NCBI GenBank assembly: GCA_017461285.1
Contig: JAFTYS010000093.1
Coordinates: 1-31,401 of the forward strand
DNA: 31,401 nt
Direction of reading: 5' to 3'
Origin: Bacteroidales bacterium
GTDB taxonomy: Bacteria; Bacteroidota; Bacteroidia; Bacteroidales; UBA932
The notes beneath the pieces were generated by a model, which worked only from the letters and a program-made list of their open reading frames with translations, searched no databases and was not told where the DNA came from. Below, piece by piece: positions 15,889 through 26,311 of this stretch (within the stretch, counting starts at the first letter, position 1; each line of letters begins with the position of its first letter). The translations under genes and the position numbers were made by a program.

Positions 15889-18471
15889 ATGAAGCATACG
15901 ATTCTTAAGACCATTCTTGCCGTTTCGGCGGCTTTCTTTGCGCTGTCAGCAAGCGCAATCGACCACCCGAAGGCAACTCTTCCGACAGTGTCTGCCGACA
16001 GATTCACGCTTGTTCAGGACGGCACTCCTGTTACCATCATCGTAAACAAGTCTGAGGATACAGCTATCCTCCGTGCTGCAAACGATCTCGTCAAAGACTT
16101 CGGCCGCGTTACAGGCAATATGCCTGCTCTCGTCGAGTCGGCGACTGCTGACCGTGCCATTATCATCGGATCGCTTGATTCTCCTGTGATCAAGGACATG
16201 GTGAGCCGCGGCAGGTTCGATGTTTCGACACTTCAGGGATGCAGGGAGAAGTACCTCATCCAGACGGTAAAGGATCCTGTTGAAGGTATAGGAGAAGCCC
16301 TTGTGATCGCAGGAAGCGACAGAAGGGGAGTAGTATACGGAATCTATGAGATATCGGAGCAGATTGGAGTCTCTCCTTGGTATGACTGGGCGGATGTTCC
16401 GGTCGCAAGGCAGGAGAATCTTTCCATCGCCCGCGGTTCATACACTGCAGGCGAGCCCGCAGTGCGTTACCGCGGCATCTTCCTCAATGACGAAGCCCCA
16501 TGCCTCACTGGCTGGGTGAAGCATACCTACGGCACCGATTACGGTGACCACCGCTTCTACGAGCGCGTATTCGAGCTCATCCTCCGTCTCCGCGGAAACT
16601 TCCTCTGGCCTGCGATGTGGAGCTGGTCTTTCTATGCTGATGATCCTCTCAACGGAAAGGTTGCTGACGAGATGGGTGTCATCATGGGTACATCCCACCA
16701 TGAGCCAATGGCCCGCAACCATCAGGAATGGGCGAGGAAGCGCAATGAATATGGAGCATGGGATTATGAAACCAACCAGAAGGTGATCGACAAGTTCTTC
16801 CGTGAGGGAATCGAAAGGGCGAAAGATACTGAAGACCTGATTACCATCGGTATGCGTGGCGACGGCGATACCGCCATGGGCGGCAAGGAAGGCCACGACG
16901 ACGAATTCGTCCCTGACTATGCATACATGATCAAGATGATGCAGAAGATCTTCAACAACCAGCGCAAGATCATCAGGAATGTTACCGGAAGACCTGCCAG
17001 CGAGCGTCCGCAGGTATGGGCTCTTTATAAGGAAGTCCAGACCCTTTATGAAAAGGGACTGAGGGTTCCGGACGATGTGACCATCCTTCTTTCAGACGAC
17101 AACTGGGGAGACGTCCGCAAGCTTCCGAATGCTGAGGAACGCAAGCATCCGGGCGGATGGGGAATGTACTACCATGTCGATTATGTAGGTGCTCCACGTA
17201 ACTCCAAGTGGCTGAACATCACTCCTGTACAGAATCTTTGGGAGCAGATGCAGCTTACATACGAATACGGAGTGGACCGTCTTTGGGTTCTGAATGTGGG
17301 TGACCTCAAGCCTATGGAATATCCTATCACCCTTTTCCTTGACCTGGCATGGAATCCTACGAAATATACAGCAGAAAACATCAAGGACCACACCCTCGGA
17401 TTCTGCTGCCAGCAGTTCGGAGAGGATCAGGCTGCAGAAGCTGCAAGAATCCTCAACCTCTACAGCAAATATGCCGGAAGAATCACAGCGGAGATGCTTG
17501 ACAGGACGACATATAATCTCCAGTCAGGCGAGTGGAAGCAGGTTTCAGACGAGTTCATCAAGCTCGAAGCCGAGGCTCTCCGCCAGTACATGACCCTTCC
17601 TGAAGAGACCAGGGATGCATACTTCCAGATCATCCTCTTCCCGATCCAGGCCCTTGCAAACGTATATGAGATGTATTATGCCCAGGCCATGAACCATTAC
17701 CTTTACAAGGCGAATGATCCAGCGGCAAACCGGTGGGCGGACAAGGTCGAGGCATGCTTCGCACGCGACAAGTTCCTCACCAATCAGTACAATAACGAGA
17801 TGGCAGACGGAAAGTGGAAGAACATGATGATCCAGAAGCACATCGGATACAGAAGCTGGAACGACAACTTCCCTGAAGACACGCTTCCTATGGTATTCCG
17901 TATTGATGAGGATGATACTCTTCCTGCCGGATTCACATTCTCTGCTGACAAGGGCTGCGTCGTGATCGAAGCTCCTCATATCTATGCAAAGCAGAATTCT
18001 GCAGAAGGCGAGTGGACTCTGATCGAAGACATGGGACGCACCCTCGGCGGAGTCGCTCTGATGCCATATGATGTCCCTGTTGAAGGCGCGAAACTGACTT
18101 ACAGGATGGAAATTCCTGCTGATGTGAAGAATGTGACTGTGCATGTCGCTACAAAGTCTACTCTTGCATTCCATGATGCTGAAGGACACAGTTACAGGGT
18201 CGGATTCAAGGGCGCTCCGACTGTCGACAGATGCTTCAACTCGAAACTTAACGAGGATCCGGCAAACGTTTATTCTATCTATTATCCTACCGTTTCAAGA
18301 AGAGTGGCCGTTGAGAAGATCGACCTTCAGCTCCCTGAAGGCGGCAATGTCTATGAACTTGAGATCCAGCCTCTTGACCCGGGCATCGTCTTCGAAAAGA
18401 TAATCGTCGACTTCGGCGGATATCAGGAAAGCTACCTTCTCGGAAAGGAGTCTTCATATCAAAGAAAATAA
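15889..18471 (+). CDS. GH115 xylan alpha-1,2-glucuronidase
   Basis: An 860-aa secreted protein with a signal peptide ending SASA (residue 23). It matches GH115 along its length: an N-terminal alpha/beta domain (about 35-180), a TIM barrel with LRGNFLWPAMW (234-244), GTSHHEPMARNHQEW (267-281) and GMRGDGDTAMGG (321-332), a helical segment (about 520-660), and the C-terminal beta domain found in Bacteroides members. GH115 enzymes remove (4-O-methyl)-D-glucuronic acid from internal and terminal xylose of glucuronoxylan. I do not assign catalytic residues from memory. It is the first gene of the plus-strand operon, 9 bases before the GH43 gene, consistent with joint attack on decorated xylan. Confidence 0.95.
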   Translation: MKHTILKTILAVSAAFFALSASAIDHPKATLPTVSADRFTLVQDGTPVTIIVNKSEDTAILRAANDLVKDFGRVTGNMPALVESATADRAIIIGSLDSPVIKDMVSRGRFDVSTLQGCREKYLIQTVKDPVEGIGEALVIAGSDRRGVVYGIYEISEQIGVSPWYDWADVPVARQENLSIARGSYTAGEPAVRYRGIFLNDEAPCLTGWVKHTYGTDYGDHRFYERVFELILRLRGNFLWPAMWSWSFYADDPLNGKVADEMGVIMGTSHHEPMARNHQEWARKRNEYGAWDYETNQKVIDKFFREGIERAKDTEDLITIGMRGDGDTAMGGKEGHDDEFVPDYAYMIKMMQKIFNNQRKIIRNVTGRPASERPQVWALYKEVQTLYEKGLRVPDDVTILLSDDNWGDVRKLPNAEERKHPGGWGMYYHVDYVGAPRNSKWLNITPVQNLWEQMQLTYEYGVDRLWVLNVGDLKPMEYPITLFLDLAWNPTKYTAENIKDHTLGFCCQQFGEDQAAEAARILNLYSKYAGRITAEMLDRTTYNLQSGEWKQVSDEFIKLEAEALRQYMTLPEETRDAYFQIILFPIQALANVYEMYYAQAMNHYLYKANDPAANRWADKVEACFARDKFLTNQYNNEMADGKWKNMMIQKHIGYRSWNDNFPEDTLPMVFRIDEDDTLPAGFTFSADKGCVVIEAPHIYAKQNSAEGEWTLIEDMGRTLGGVALMPYDVPVEGAKLTYRMEIPADVKNVTVHVATKSTLAFHDAEGHSYRVGFKGAPTVDRCFNSKLNEDPANVYSIYYPTVSRRVAVEKIDLQLPEGGNVYELEIQPLDPGIVFEKIIVDFGGYQESYLLGKESSYQRK

Positions 18472-18480
18472 TCTACGCCT

Positions 18481-19851
18481 ATGAATAAAACTTCGCTCTT
18501 TACGTTCATCGGATTGCTGTGCGGGTCTTTCTGCCTCGCACAGAATCCGATCATCACGACCTCCTACACTCCGGATCCTGCTCCGTTCGTGTATGGAGAG
18601 ACATTGTACATGTTTACAGGCCACGATGAAGATGACGCCACATACTTCAAGATGAACGACTGGCAGCTCTTCTCGACCGAAGACATGGTGAACTGGACAT
18701 ATCTGGGCACTCCGATCTCCACCGAGACCTTCAAGTGGGCATTCCATGGTGACCGGGCCTGGGCTTCGCAGGCTGTGGAAAGGAACGGAAAGTGGTACTG
18801 GTACGTCTGCCTGAATGATGCGGAAAAGAACGATGTCCTTGCCGTTGCGGTCGCCGACGATCCTCAGGGTCCATACGTTGATGCCATCGGCGCCCCTCTT
18901 GCAAAGGGATTCTCATTCATCGATCCGACGGTCTTCATCGATGACGACGGCCGAGCATACCTCTTCTGGGGCAACAAAGGCCTCTGGTACGGCGAGCTGA
19001 ACGACGACATGATCTCGTTCAAGAACGGATACAGGGAAGTGCCAGGCTTCCATGATGCAGAATGTTTCGGCCCTAAATCCATGAAGATGAACTGGGCAAA
19101 GGGCAGGGAAGAGCTCATGGTCGGCTTCGAGGAAGGTCCGTGGGTTTCGAAGCGCGGTGACATTTATTACATCTCATATCCGTCAGGCGGTGTTCCGGAG
19201 CATATGGCATATTCGACCGCTCCTACCATCGACGGCCCGTGGACATACCGCGGCCGCATAATGGACGAGGCGGAGAACTCATTTACGATCCATGGCGGCG
19301 AGATTGAATACAAGGGACATAACTACATGTTCTACCACAACGGAACCCTTCCTAACGGCGCGGGATTCCACCGTTCCGCAGCAGTAGAAGAGTTCACATA
19401 CAATCCTGACGGCACGATTCCTTTCATTCCTTTTACTAAGCAGGGTCCTTCGCCTGTCGGCACATTGGATCCATATGAAAGAGTAGAAGCCGAGACAATG
19501 GCACACAGCTGGGGCATAAAGACTGACCGCCTCGCCGGCAAGGACCATTATGTCCGTCTCATCCATAACGGCGACTGGATCAGGCTTCGTGAAGTTGATT
19601 TCGGAGAAGAAGGACCGAAGACAGTTACGGTCGAGACTCTGAATTTCAAGAATCCCGGCACTATAGAGTTCTATCTCGACGCCATGGGGGACACTCCGTT
19701 TGCAAGAATAGAGGTAGACGGTAAAGAGCCGGTCAAGTCGGTGCAGGTAAGGAGCAGACGCCCTGTAAAGGGAAAGCATGACGTCTATATCCTCTTCAGA
19801 GGAGGTGACGAGCAGCTCTTTGACTTCGACTGGTGGAAGATGGAAAGATAA
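18481..19851 (+). CDS. GH43 arabinofuranosidase/xylosidase with C-terminal CBM6-like domain
   Basis: A 456-aa secreted protein with a signal peptide ending FCLAQ (residue 21). The five-bladed beta-propeller (about 22-320) has the GH43 acid triad: Asp32 in YTPDPAP (general base), Asp148 in FIDPTVFID (pKa modulator) and Glu218 in FEEGPWV (general acid). Residues about 330-456 look like a CBM6-type beta-sandwich (YERVEAETMAHSWGIK, then NGDWIRLREVDFG), common in arabinoxylan arabinofuranohydrolases. The expected action is removal of L-arabinose, or less likely xylose, from arabinoxylan. It lies between GH115 and GH10-CE1 in one operon (gaps of 9 and 33 bases). The family is certain, the exact linkage is not. 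Confidence 0.94.
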   Translation: MNKTSLFTFIGLLCGSFCLAQNPIITTSYTPDPAPFVYGETLYMFTGHDEDDATYFKMNDWQLFSTEDMVNWTYLGTPISTETFKWAFHGDRAWASQAVERNGKWYWYVCLNDAEKNDVLAVAVADDPQGPYVDAIGAPLAKGFSFIDPTVFIDDDGRAYLFWGNKGLWYGELNDDMISFKNGYREVPGFHDAECFGPKSMKMNWAKGREELMVGFEEGPWVSKRGDIYYISYPSGGVPEHMAYSTAPTIDGPWTYRGRIMDEAENSFTIHGGEIEYKGHNYMFYHNGTLPNGAGFHRSAAVEEFTYNPDGTIPFIPFTKQGPSPVGTLDPYERVEAETMAHSWGIKTDRLAGKDHYVRLIHNGDWIRLREVDFGEEGPKTVTVETLNFKNPGTIEFYLDAMGDTPFARIEVDGKEPVKSVQVRSRRPVKGKHDVYILFRGGDEQLFDFDWWKMER

Positions 19852-19863
19852 ATCATTCAATAA

Positions 19864-22050
<2,187 letters not shown>

Positions 22051-22070
22051 CAGACCAAATGCTTAGATTT

Positions 22071-22104
22071 CGCCAGCGTTTCTTCGGAAATGCTGGCGTT
22101 TTTT
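22071..22104 (+). terminator. Rho-independent terminator after GH10-CE1
   Basis: A 12-bp stem closed by a TTCG tetraloop (22071-22098; one G-T wobble; CGCCAGC pairs with GCTGGCG) is followed by six T. It starts 20 bases after the GH10-CE1 stop and is the clearest terminator in the window. Confidence 0.93.
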
Positions 22105-22106
22105 CA

Positions 22107-22114
22107 TATATTTG
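22107..22114 (+). promoter_or_regulatory. -7 box for the SGNH acetylesterase gene
   Basis: TATATTTG fits TAnnTTTG, two bases after the T-run of the preceding terminator and 27 bases before the ATG at 22142. A -33 element would fall within the terminator hairpin, and none with TTTG is seen. Confidence 0.5.
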
Positions 22115-22141
22115 CTGTATCTAATCACAAATGTCATTCAT

Positions 22142-24019
22142 ATGAAAAAGACGCTGTTTCTAACACTATCACTATTATGTCTTTCAGTGCTGATGTATGC
22201 ACAGACGCCCGGCAAGGTCAGGCTTCCGAAACTCATCAGCGACAAGATGGTCCTCCAGCGTGATGTCGAACTCGACATCTGGGGCTGGGCAGATCCCGGT
22301 ACATGGGTGACCGTCAGGTTCAACGGCAATTATTATGAAACCCGGACTGGAGAGGACGGCAGGTGGACCGTCACCCTCCCTCCGCAGAAGGCAGGCGGAC
22401 CTTATCTCATGGAAGTCAATGAGATAGCTGTCCGCGACGTGCTCGTCGGCGATGTGTGGCTCTGCTCGGGACAGTCGAATCAGGAGACGCCGATACAGCG
22501 TCTGACTGAAATGTTCCCGGAGATCAATGTTGCGAACAACAACATGATCCGCCATTACAAGGTTCCGACCCAGGATTCGAAGGAAACTCTGCAGGAAGAG
22601 ATAGCAGGCGATATCAAATGGATTTCTGGAACAGCTTCGGAGATAATGAGCTGGACAGCCCTTGCATATTTCTATGCCCAGGAAGCCTATGAAAAGACAG
22701 GTGTGCCGCAGGGAATGCTCGTATCCAGCCTTGGCGGATCGGAGATCGAGAGCTGGATCAGCCAGGAGCATCTCAAGGAATTCCCTCGTCTGATCCTTGA
22801 CAAGGAAGCGCTTGCCGCTTTCGAAGAAGCAGGCAGGGACAAAGGCGTAAGAAAGTGGAACAGGCCTGATTGGGACGATTCTGACTGGGCGGAGATGCAG
22901 ATGCCCGGCACATGGCGCGAGAACGGCCTGAATGTCCGTGGAACGGTCTGGATGCGCAAGGATTTCGATGTGCCTGCGGAGATGGCCGGAAGGCATGCGC
23001 GCCTGAGCATGGGTACTCTTGTCCATAACGACCAGGTCTATGTGAACGGCGTTTTCGTCGGAAGCACAGGATACGAATACCCTCCTAGAAGATACCATAT
23101 TCCTGCAGGCGTCCTCAAGGAAGGCAGGAATACCATAGCAGTAAGGCTTAATGCACCTGGCGGAAACGGAGAGTTCATCAAGGACAAGCCGTATAAGGTC
23201 ATAGGTGACGCAGCAGAAATCGATCTTACAGGAACATGGAAATACAAGGTGGGAATGGATATGGCAGAAGCCATGCAGTATGCCGACCGCCTCAGGAACC
23301 GCAAGAGCGTAGGTTCCGGCCTGTATAACGGAATGATCTATCCTATACGCAATTACAAGGTAAAGGGAACGATCTGGTACCAGGGCGAGAGCAACGCCGG
23401 CAGGTCGCACGAATACGGAGCCCTCATGACTGCCCTGATTACAAACTGGCGCGAGCTCTGGAACAGACCTGACATGCCTTTCCTTCTCGTCCAGCTTCCT
23501 AACTACATGAAGAAATATCCGCAGCCGACAGACAGCGGCTGGGCAAGAATCCGTGAGGCTCAGCTTCAGGCATTCAAGAACATTCCTAATACAGCTCTTG
23601 CTGTTACATACGATGTCGGAGAATGGAACGACATCCATCCTCTCAACAAGAAGGCTGTGGCACAGAGGCTTTTCCTCGGAGCCAGGAAGATCGTCTACAA
23701 TGAAAAGGTGACTTATTCAGGACCTGTCTATAAAGACATGAAGATAGACGGAAACAAGATAGTCCTGACATTCACCGAGACAGGGAAGGGACTGGCGATA
23801 AAGGACGGCAAGACGCTGAAGCATTTTGCTATTGCCGGCGCAGACAAGAAGTTTGTATGGGCCGATGCCGTAATCAAGGGCAATACGGTGGTCGTCAGCA
23901 GCAAGGATGTTCCGAACCCTGTTGCGGTACGTTACGCATGGGCTGACAATCCAGACGAAGCCAACCTCATCAACAAGGAAGGCCTCCTCGCATCTCCTTT
24001 CAGAACTGACAGCTGGTAG
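22142..24019 (+). CDS. SGNH acetylesterase (sialate O-acetylesterase/CE20-like) with inserted jelly-roll domain
   Basis: A 625-aa secreted enzyme from the ATG at 22142. I chose this start because it gives a clean signal peptide (MKKTLFLTLSLLCLSVLMYA), whereas a start ten codons upstream overlaps the -7 box. An N-terminal beta domain (about 25-100) precedes the SGNH domain, which starts with WLCSGQSNQE (nucleophile Ser112), continues in IWYQGESNAGRS (about 411-422) and ends with the Asp497/His499 pair in WNDIHP. Residues about 238-345 are an inserted galactose-binding-like jelly roll of GH2 N-domain type (WDDSDWAEMQMPGTW, VYVNGVFVG). This split layout matches acetylesterases described as CE20 and SIAE-like proteins acting on xylan. 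In this locus acetyl-xylan or xylo-oligosaccharide deacetylation is likely. It has its own -7 box after the terminator. Confidence 0.9.
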   Translation: MKKTLFLTLSLLCLSVLMYAQTPGKVRLPKLISDKMVLQRDVELDIWGWADPGTWVTVRFNGNYYETRTGEDGRWTVTLPPQKAGGPYLMEVNEIAVRDVLVGDVWLCSGQSNQETPIQRLTEMFPEINVANNNMIRHYKVPTQDSKETLQEEIAGDIKWISGTASEIMSWTALAYFYAQEAYEKTGVPQGMLVSSLGGSEIESWISQEHLKEFPRLILDKEALAAFEEAGRDKGVRKWNRPDWDDSDWAEMQMPGTWRENGLNVRGTVWMRKDFDVPAEMAGRHARLSMGTLVHNDQVYVNGVFVGSTGYEYPPRRYHIPAGVLKEGRNTIAVRLNAPGGNGEFIKDKPYKVIGDAAEIDLTGTWKYKVGMDMAEAMQYADRLRNRKSVGSGLYNGMIYPIRNYKVKGTIWYQGESNAGRSHEYGALMTALITNWRELWNRPDMPFLLVQLPNYMKKYPQPTDSGWARIREAQLQAFKNIPNTALAVTYDVGEWNDIHPLNKKAVAQRLFLGARKIVYNEKVTYSGPVYKDMKIDGNKIVLTFTETGKGLAIKDGKTLKHFAIAGADKKFVWADAVIKGNTVVVSSKDVPNPVAVRYAWADNPDEANLINKEGLLASPFRTDSW

Positions 24020-24036
24020 CATCGTTCTGCTGTACA

Positions 24037-24141
24037 AATAAAATCAGTGGGATTTGATGGAAGTGACATGCCACCCCCGGCTAGGGGGAAATCTGCCGAA
24101 AGGCAGGAGGGGGTCACGTAATCAAACCCACTGATTTTATT
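24037..24141. repeat. Nested palindrome: bidirectional terminator with an internal REP-like hairpin cluster
   Basis: This element fills the gap between two convergent genes. The outer arms (24037-24058 and 24121-24141) pair over 21 bp with one bulged A and end in A-rich/T-rich tracts, as a bidirectional terminator would. The 62-base interior is itself structured: GTGAC (24063-24067) pairs with GTCAC (24113-24117), CCCCC-GGCTA-GGGGG forms one hairpin (24074-24088), and CTGCC-GAAA-GGCAG forms another with a GNRA loop (24093-24106). The interior is G/C-rich, unlike the AT-rich arms, and looks like a palindromic repeat placed inside the terminator loop. I see no second copy in the window. Confidence 0.85.
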
Positions 24142-24158
24142 ATTGGTGCAATGCCTGT

Positions 24159-24503
24159 TTACAGCTGTATGACCGAAGCGTAGAAGACAAGGTCTTCGGC
24201 TTCTGAGGTGTTGCGCAGGCTGTGAGTCTGCCCCTTGTCGCAGAACAGGCAGTCTCCCGCCTTGACTGGCCTTACGCTCTCGACCCCATTCTCAATCTCC
24301 AGGATCGTTCCCGCCCCGCTGATTATGAATATCGTCTCGCAGCTGTCGTCATGGGTATGGACGCCTATCGATGAGCCAGGAACAAGACATCCCTTGAACA
24401 TACGGTTCCTTCCGTCGAAATGCATGTTCGCACGCAACTCCTTTTCTCCTCCCTTGAAGGCAGGAAGGACGCTCTGTGGTATTTCTTCCAGTCTGATAAT
24501 CAT
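24159..24503 (-). CDS. Small cupin-domain protein
   Basis: A 114-aa cytoplasmic single-domain cupin. Motif 1 is GVHTHDDSCETIFIISG, with metal ligands His49, His51 and Glu56, and motif 2 is the KAGDCLFCDKGQTH stretch ending in His94, so all four usual ligands are present. Such proteins range from sugar isomerases and epimerases to dioxygenases and sensors; nothing specific is visible. It is the last gene of the minus-strand run, 4 bases after the SDR gene, which suggests a shared small-molecule (sugar or polyol) pathway. Confidence 0.88.
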   Translation of the reverse strand: MIIRLEEIPQSVLPAFKGGEKELRANMHFDGRNRMFKGCLVPGSSIGVHTHDDSCETIFIISGAGTILEIENGVESVRPVKAGDCLFCDKGQTHSLRNTSEAEDLVFYASVIQL

Positions 24504-24507
24504 ATCG

Positions 24508-25212
24508 TTACTTGTTTAATGACCATCCGTGGTCTCCGTGGTAAATCATCTGTCTCGTCATCCCGCCGTCGATGCATATGTTCTCGCCGGTGATGAATCC
24601 CGCCTTGTCCGAGCACAGGAACATGACCATGTTCGCTATATCCATCGGATTGCCGACCCTGCCGGCCGGCTGCTGGTATGCGTCAGGACCTTCGTAGACG
24701 GTATACGCCGTATCTATCCAGCCGGGCGATACAGAATTGACCCTGGCTTTGCCGGCGAGGCTGACAGCCAGGGAGTGGGTGAGCGCAGCGATACCTCCCT
24801 TTGCAGCCGTATAGCTCTCGGTCTGCGCCTGGCTCATACGGTCGCGTGAAGAGGATATGTTGACGATCGATGCTCCTTCAGCCAGATGGGCAGAGAACAG
24901 CTTGACAAGGTAGAAAGGCGCAGTCACGCCGACCTTGAGCGCATATTCGAAGTCTTCGTATGAACATTCGTCGATGCCCTTCATCTTTGGAAGGGCATTG
25001 TTGACGATGTAATCGACCTTTTCGTGTCTTTCGAGCACATAGGCGGCAAAAGCTTCCAGAACTTCCTTTCTGGAGATGTCGCCCACATAGTGAGGACCTT
25101 CCTGAATATCAATCACATATACGTTTGCTCCGGCTTTTCTGAACTCGTCGGCTATACACTTTCCGATACCCTGGGCTCCGCCCGTGACGATCGCTGTCTT
25201 ATTCCTGAACAT
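24508..25212 (-). CDS. Short-chain dehydrogenase/reductase (SDR)
   Basis: A 234-aa classical SDR. The reading frame stays open 30 codons further upstream, but those residues (rich in Arg/Cys/Ser) overlap another coding fragment, and the protein starts properly at MFRNKTAIVTGG. Motifs: TGGAQGIG (10-17, cofactor loop), NNA (71-73) and the catalytic Ser near 121 with YTAAK (Tyr134, Lys138). Asp35 at the end of the second strand (VYVIDI) favours NAD(H). The substrate is unknown; with the Gfo/Idh gene and the cupin, oxidation of a sugar or polyol is likely. Its ATG lies one base after the stop of an alcohol-dehydrogenase remnant, so its translation may depend on that fragment. Confidence 0.9.
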   Translation of the reverse strand: MFRNKTAIVTGGAQGIGKCIADEFRKAGANVYVIDIQEGPHYVGDISRKEVLEAFAAYVLERHEKVDYIVNNALPKMKGIDECSYEDFEYALKVGVTAPFYLVKLFSAHLAEGASIVNISSSRDRMSQAQTESYTAAKGGIAALTHSLAVSLAGKARVNSVSPGWIDTAYTVYEGPDAYQQPAGRVGNPMDIANMVMFLCSDKAGFITGENICIDGGMTRQMIYHGDHGWSLNK

Positions 25213-25213
25213 C

Positions 25214-25318
25214 TTACAGACACATCTGGTAAATCTTCTCGACTTCAGCAGCGAGGTTTGACAGCTGGTCCTTGCCGAAATATACCTTTGTAGGTATGTC
25301 ATAAACGAAATTATTCAT
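25214..25318 (-). pseudogene. Remnant of an iron-containing alcohol dehydrogenase gene (34 codons)
   Basis: Reading from the ATG at 25318 gives a 34-residue open frame starting MNNFVYDIPTKVYFGK. This is the characteristic N-terminus of the iron-containing butanol/alcohol dehydrogenases (YugJ/BDH type, normally about 380-390 aa). The family match lasts about 25 residues; then, instead of the expected dinucleotide-binding strand, the frame reads VEKIYQMCL and stops. From memory that tail resembles the C-terminal end of the same family, so the gene may have lost some 350 codons from its middle in frame. The fragment sits 18 bases after the Gfo/Idh stop and its TAA is one base before the SDR ATG. 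It cannot be an active enzyme; it may survive as a leader that couples translation to the SDR. Confidence 0.72.
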
Positions 25319-25336
25319 GTTGTATAGGGTTTTTGA

Positions 25337-26311
25337 TCATTTGTCCATCGGGTATCTGACGCCCCATTCCTGTCGGAGGGCGTCCATCTGTTTCATTATG
25401 CTGAGAGTCTCTTCATGCGGCATCATCGGAGACTCCTGCAGGCCTTCCTCGATGCATCTGCGACATTCGAAGACCTGATATTCGTATCCGTTCACCATGT
25501 CTGCCGGCTTCCCGTATCTTGCGGCGAGCTCGTAATTGCGCCAGACTTCGACGACTTCAGGGCAGTTGATGTTGTCTACCTTTATATAGCCTTCAGTACC
25601 GCTGATTATGCCCTGGCGGTCGTTCAGGCAGAGAGCTCCGGCCTGAAGGTTCGCCATCTTTCCGTCGGCAAAGCTGAGCGATATGGATTCATGCATGTCC
25701 ATTCCAGTAGGTCCCAGGTGGACATTGGTTACAGTCTTTACGATGTCAGTCCCGAAATACATCCTGGCGAAATTCAGGGCGTAGACTCCCAGGTCCAGAA
25801 GCGCGCCTCCGCAAAGCTCGGCGCGGACTATCCTCTCCTTGAACTCCATCATGTAGCAGAGCGTAGCGGTAAGGACGCGTGGCTCGCCGATGATTCCGCT
25901 TTCCATTACTTCCTTGACCTTGTGGGACAGGGGCATGTAGCGTGTCCAGATAGCCTCCGTGATGAACAGACCCTTTTCGTGCGCAGTACTGATCAGGATT
26001 TCCGCTTCCTGTGCATTTGCCGTGAAGGCCTTCTCTACCAGTACATTCCTCCCATGTTTCAAGGCAAGCATAGCGTGTTGGAAATGGTGGGAATGAGGGG
26101 TCGCGATGTAGACGAGATCCATCTCGTCATCGGCGACCAGCTCTTCGTAGCTTCCGTATGCTTTCTCGATATTCCATCTTCCGGCGAATTCTTCCGCCTT
26201 TTCCAGCGACCTTGATGCAATCGCATGGACACAGTAATCTTCCAGCGGAGCAAGAGCCTCGGCCATCTTTTCGGCTATCCATCCCGCTCCGATTATTCCT
26301 ACCTTGAACAT
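25337..26311 (-). CDS. Gfo/Idh/MocA-family oxidoreductase
   Basis: A 324-aa cytoplasmic protein. The Rossmann fold starts at once with VGIIGAGWIA (loop at 8-13), then DLVYIATPHSHH and the family motif VEKAF (Glu93, Lys94), which corresponds to EKP. The C-terminal alpha/beta domain includes GGALLDLGVYALNF near 168-181. It resembles the dihydrodiol/xylose dehydrogenase-like branch (D-xylose:NADP, glucose-fructose oxidoreductase relatives). A sugar or sugar-acid dehydrogenase role fits the polysaccharide context, but no substrate can be read. Its ATG overlaps the stop of the upstream DUF4380-like gene by one base (TAATG), so translation is coupled. Confidence 0.9.
   Translation of the reverse strand: MFKVGIIGAGWIAEKMAEALAPLEDYCVHAIASRSLEKAEEFAGRWNIEKAYGSYEELVADDEMDLVYIATPHSHHFQHAMLALKHGRNVLVEKAFTANAQEAEILISTAHEKGLFITEAIWTRYMPLSHKVKEVMESGIIGEPRVLTATLCYMMEFKERIVRAELCGGALLDLGVYALNFARMYFGTDIVKTVTNVHLGPTGMDMHESISLSFADGKMANLQAGALCLNDRQGIISGTEGYIKVDNINCPEVVEVWRNYELAARYGKPADMVNGYEYQVFECRRCIEEGLQESPMMPHEETLSIMKQMDALRQEWGVRYPMDK

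Noticed and set aside
22184..23638. 484-codon minus-strand open frame inside the acetylesterase gene
   Set aside because: It mirrors the intact SGNH acetylesterase on the other strand, shows no domain and has a His/Cys/Arg-rich composition typical of antisense frames in codon-biased genes.
24074..24106. CCCCC/GGGGG and CTGCC/GGCAG hairpins as a riboswitch or small RNA
   Set aside because: They lie between convergent genes downstream of both stop codons and inside a terminator-like stem. No promoter or known riboswitch core was seen.
25213..25302. N-terminal extension of the SDR frame by 30 residues
   Set aside because: The extension has no SDR features, would place 30 residues before the Rossmann fold, and overlaps the Fe-ADH-like frame. 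MFRNKTAIVTGG at 25212 is a standard SDR start.
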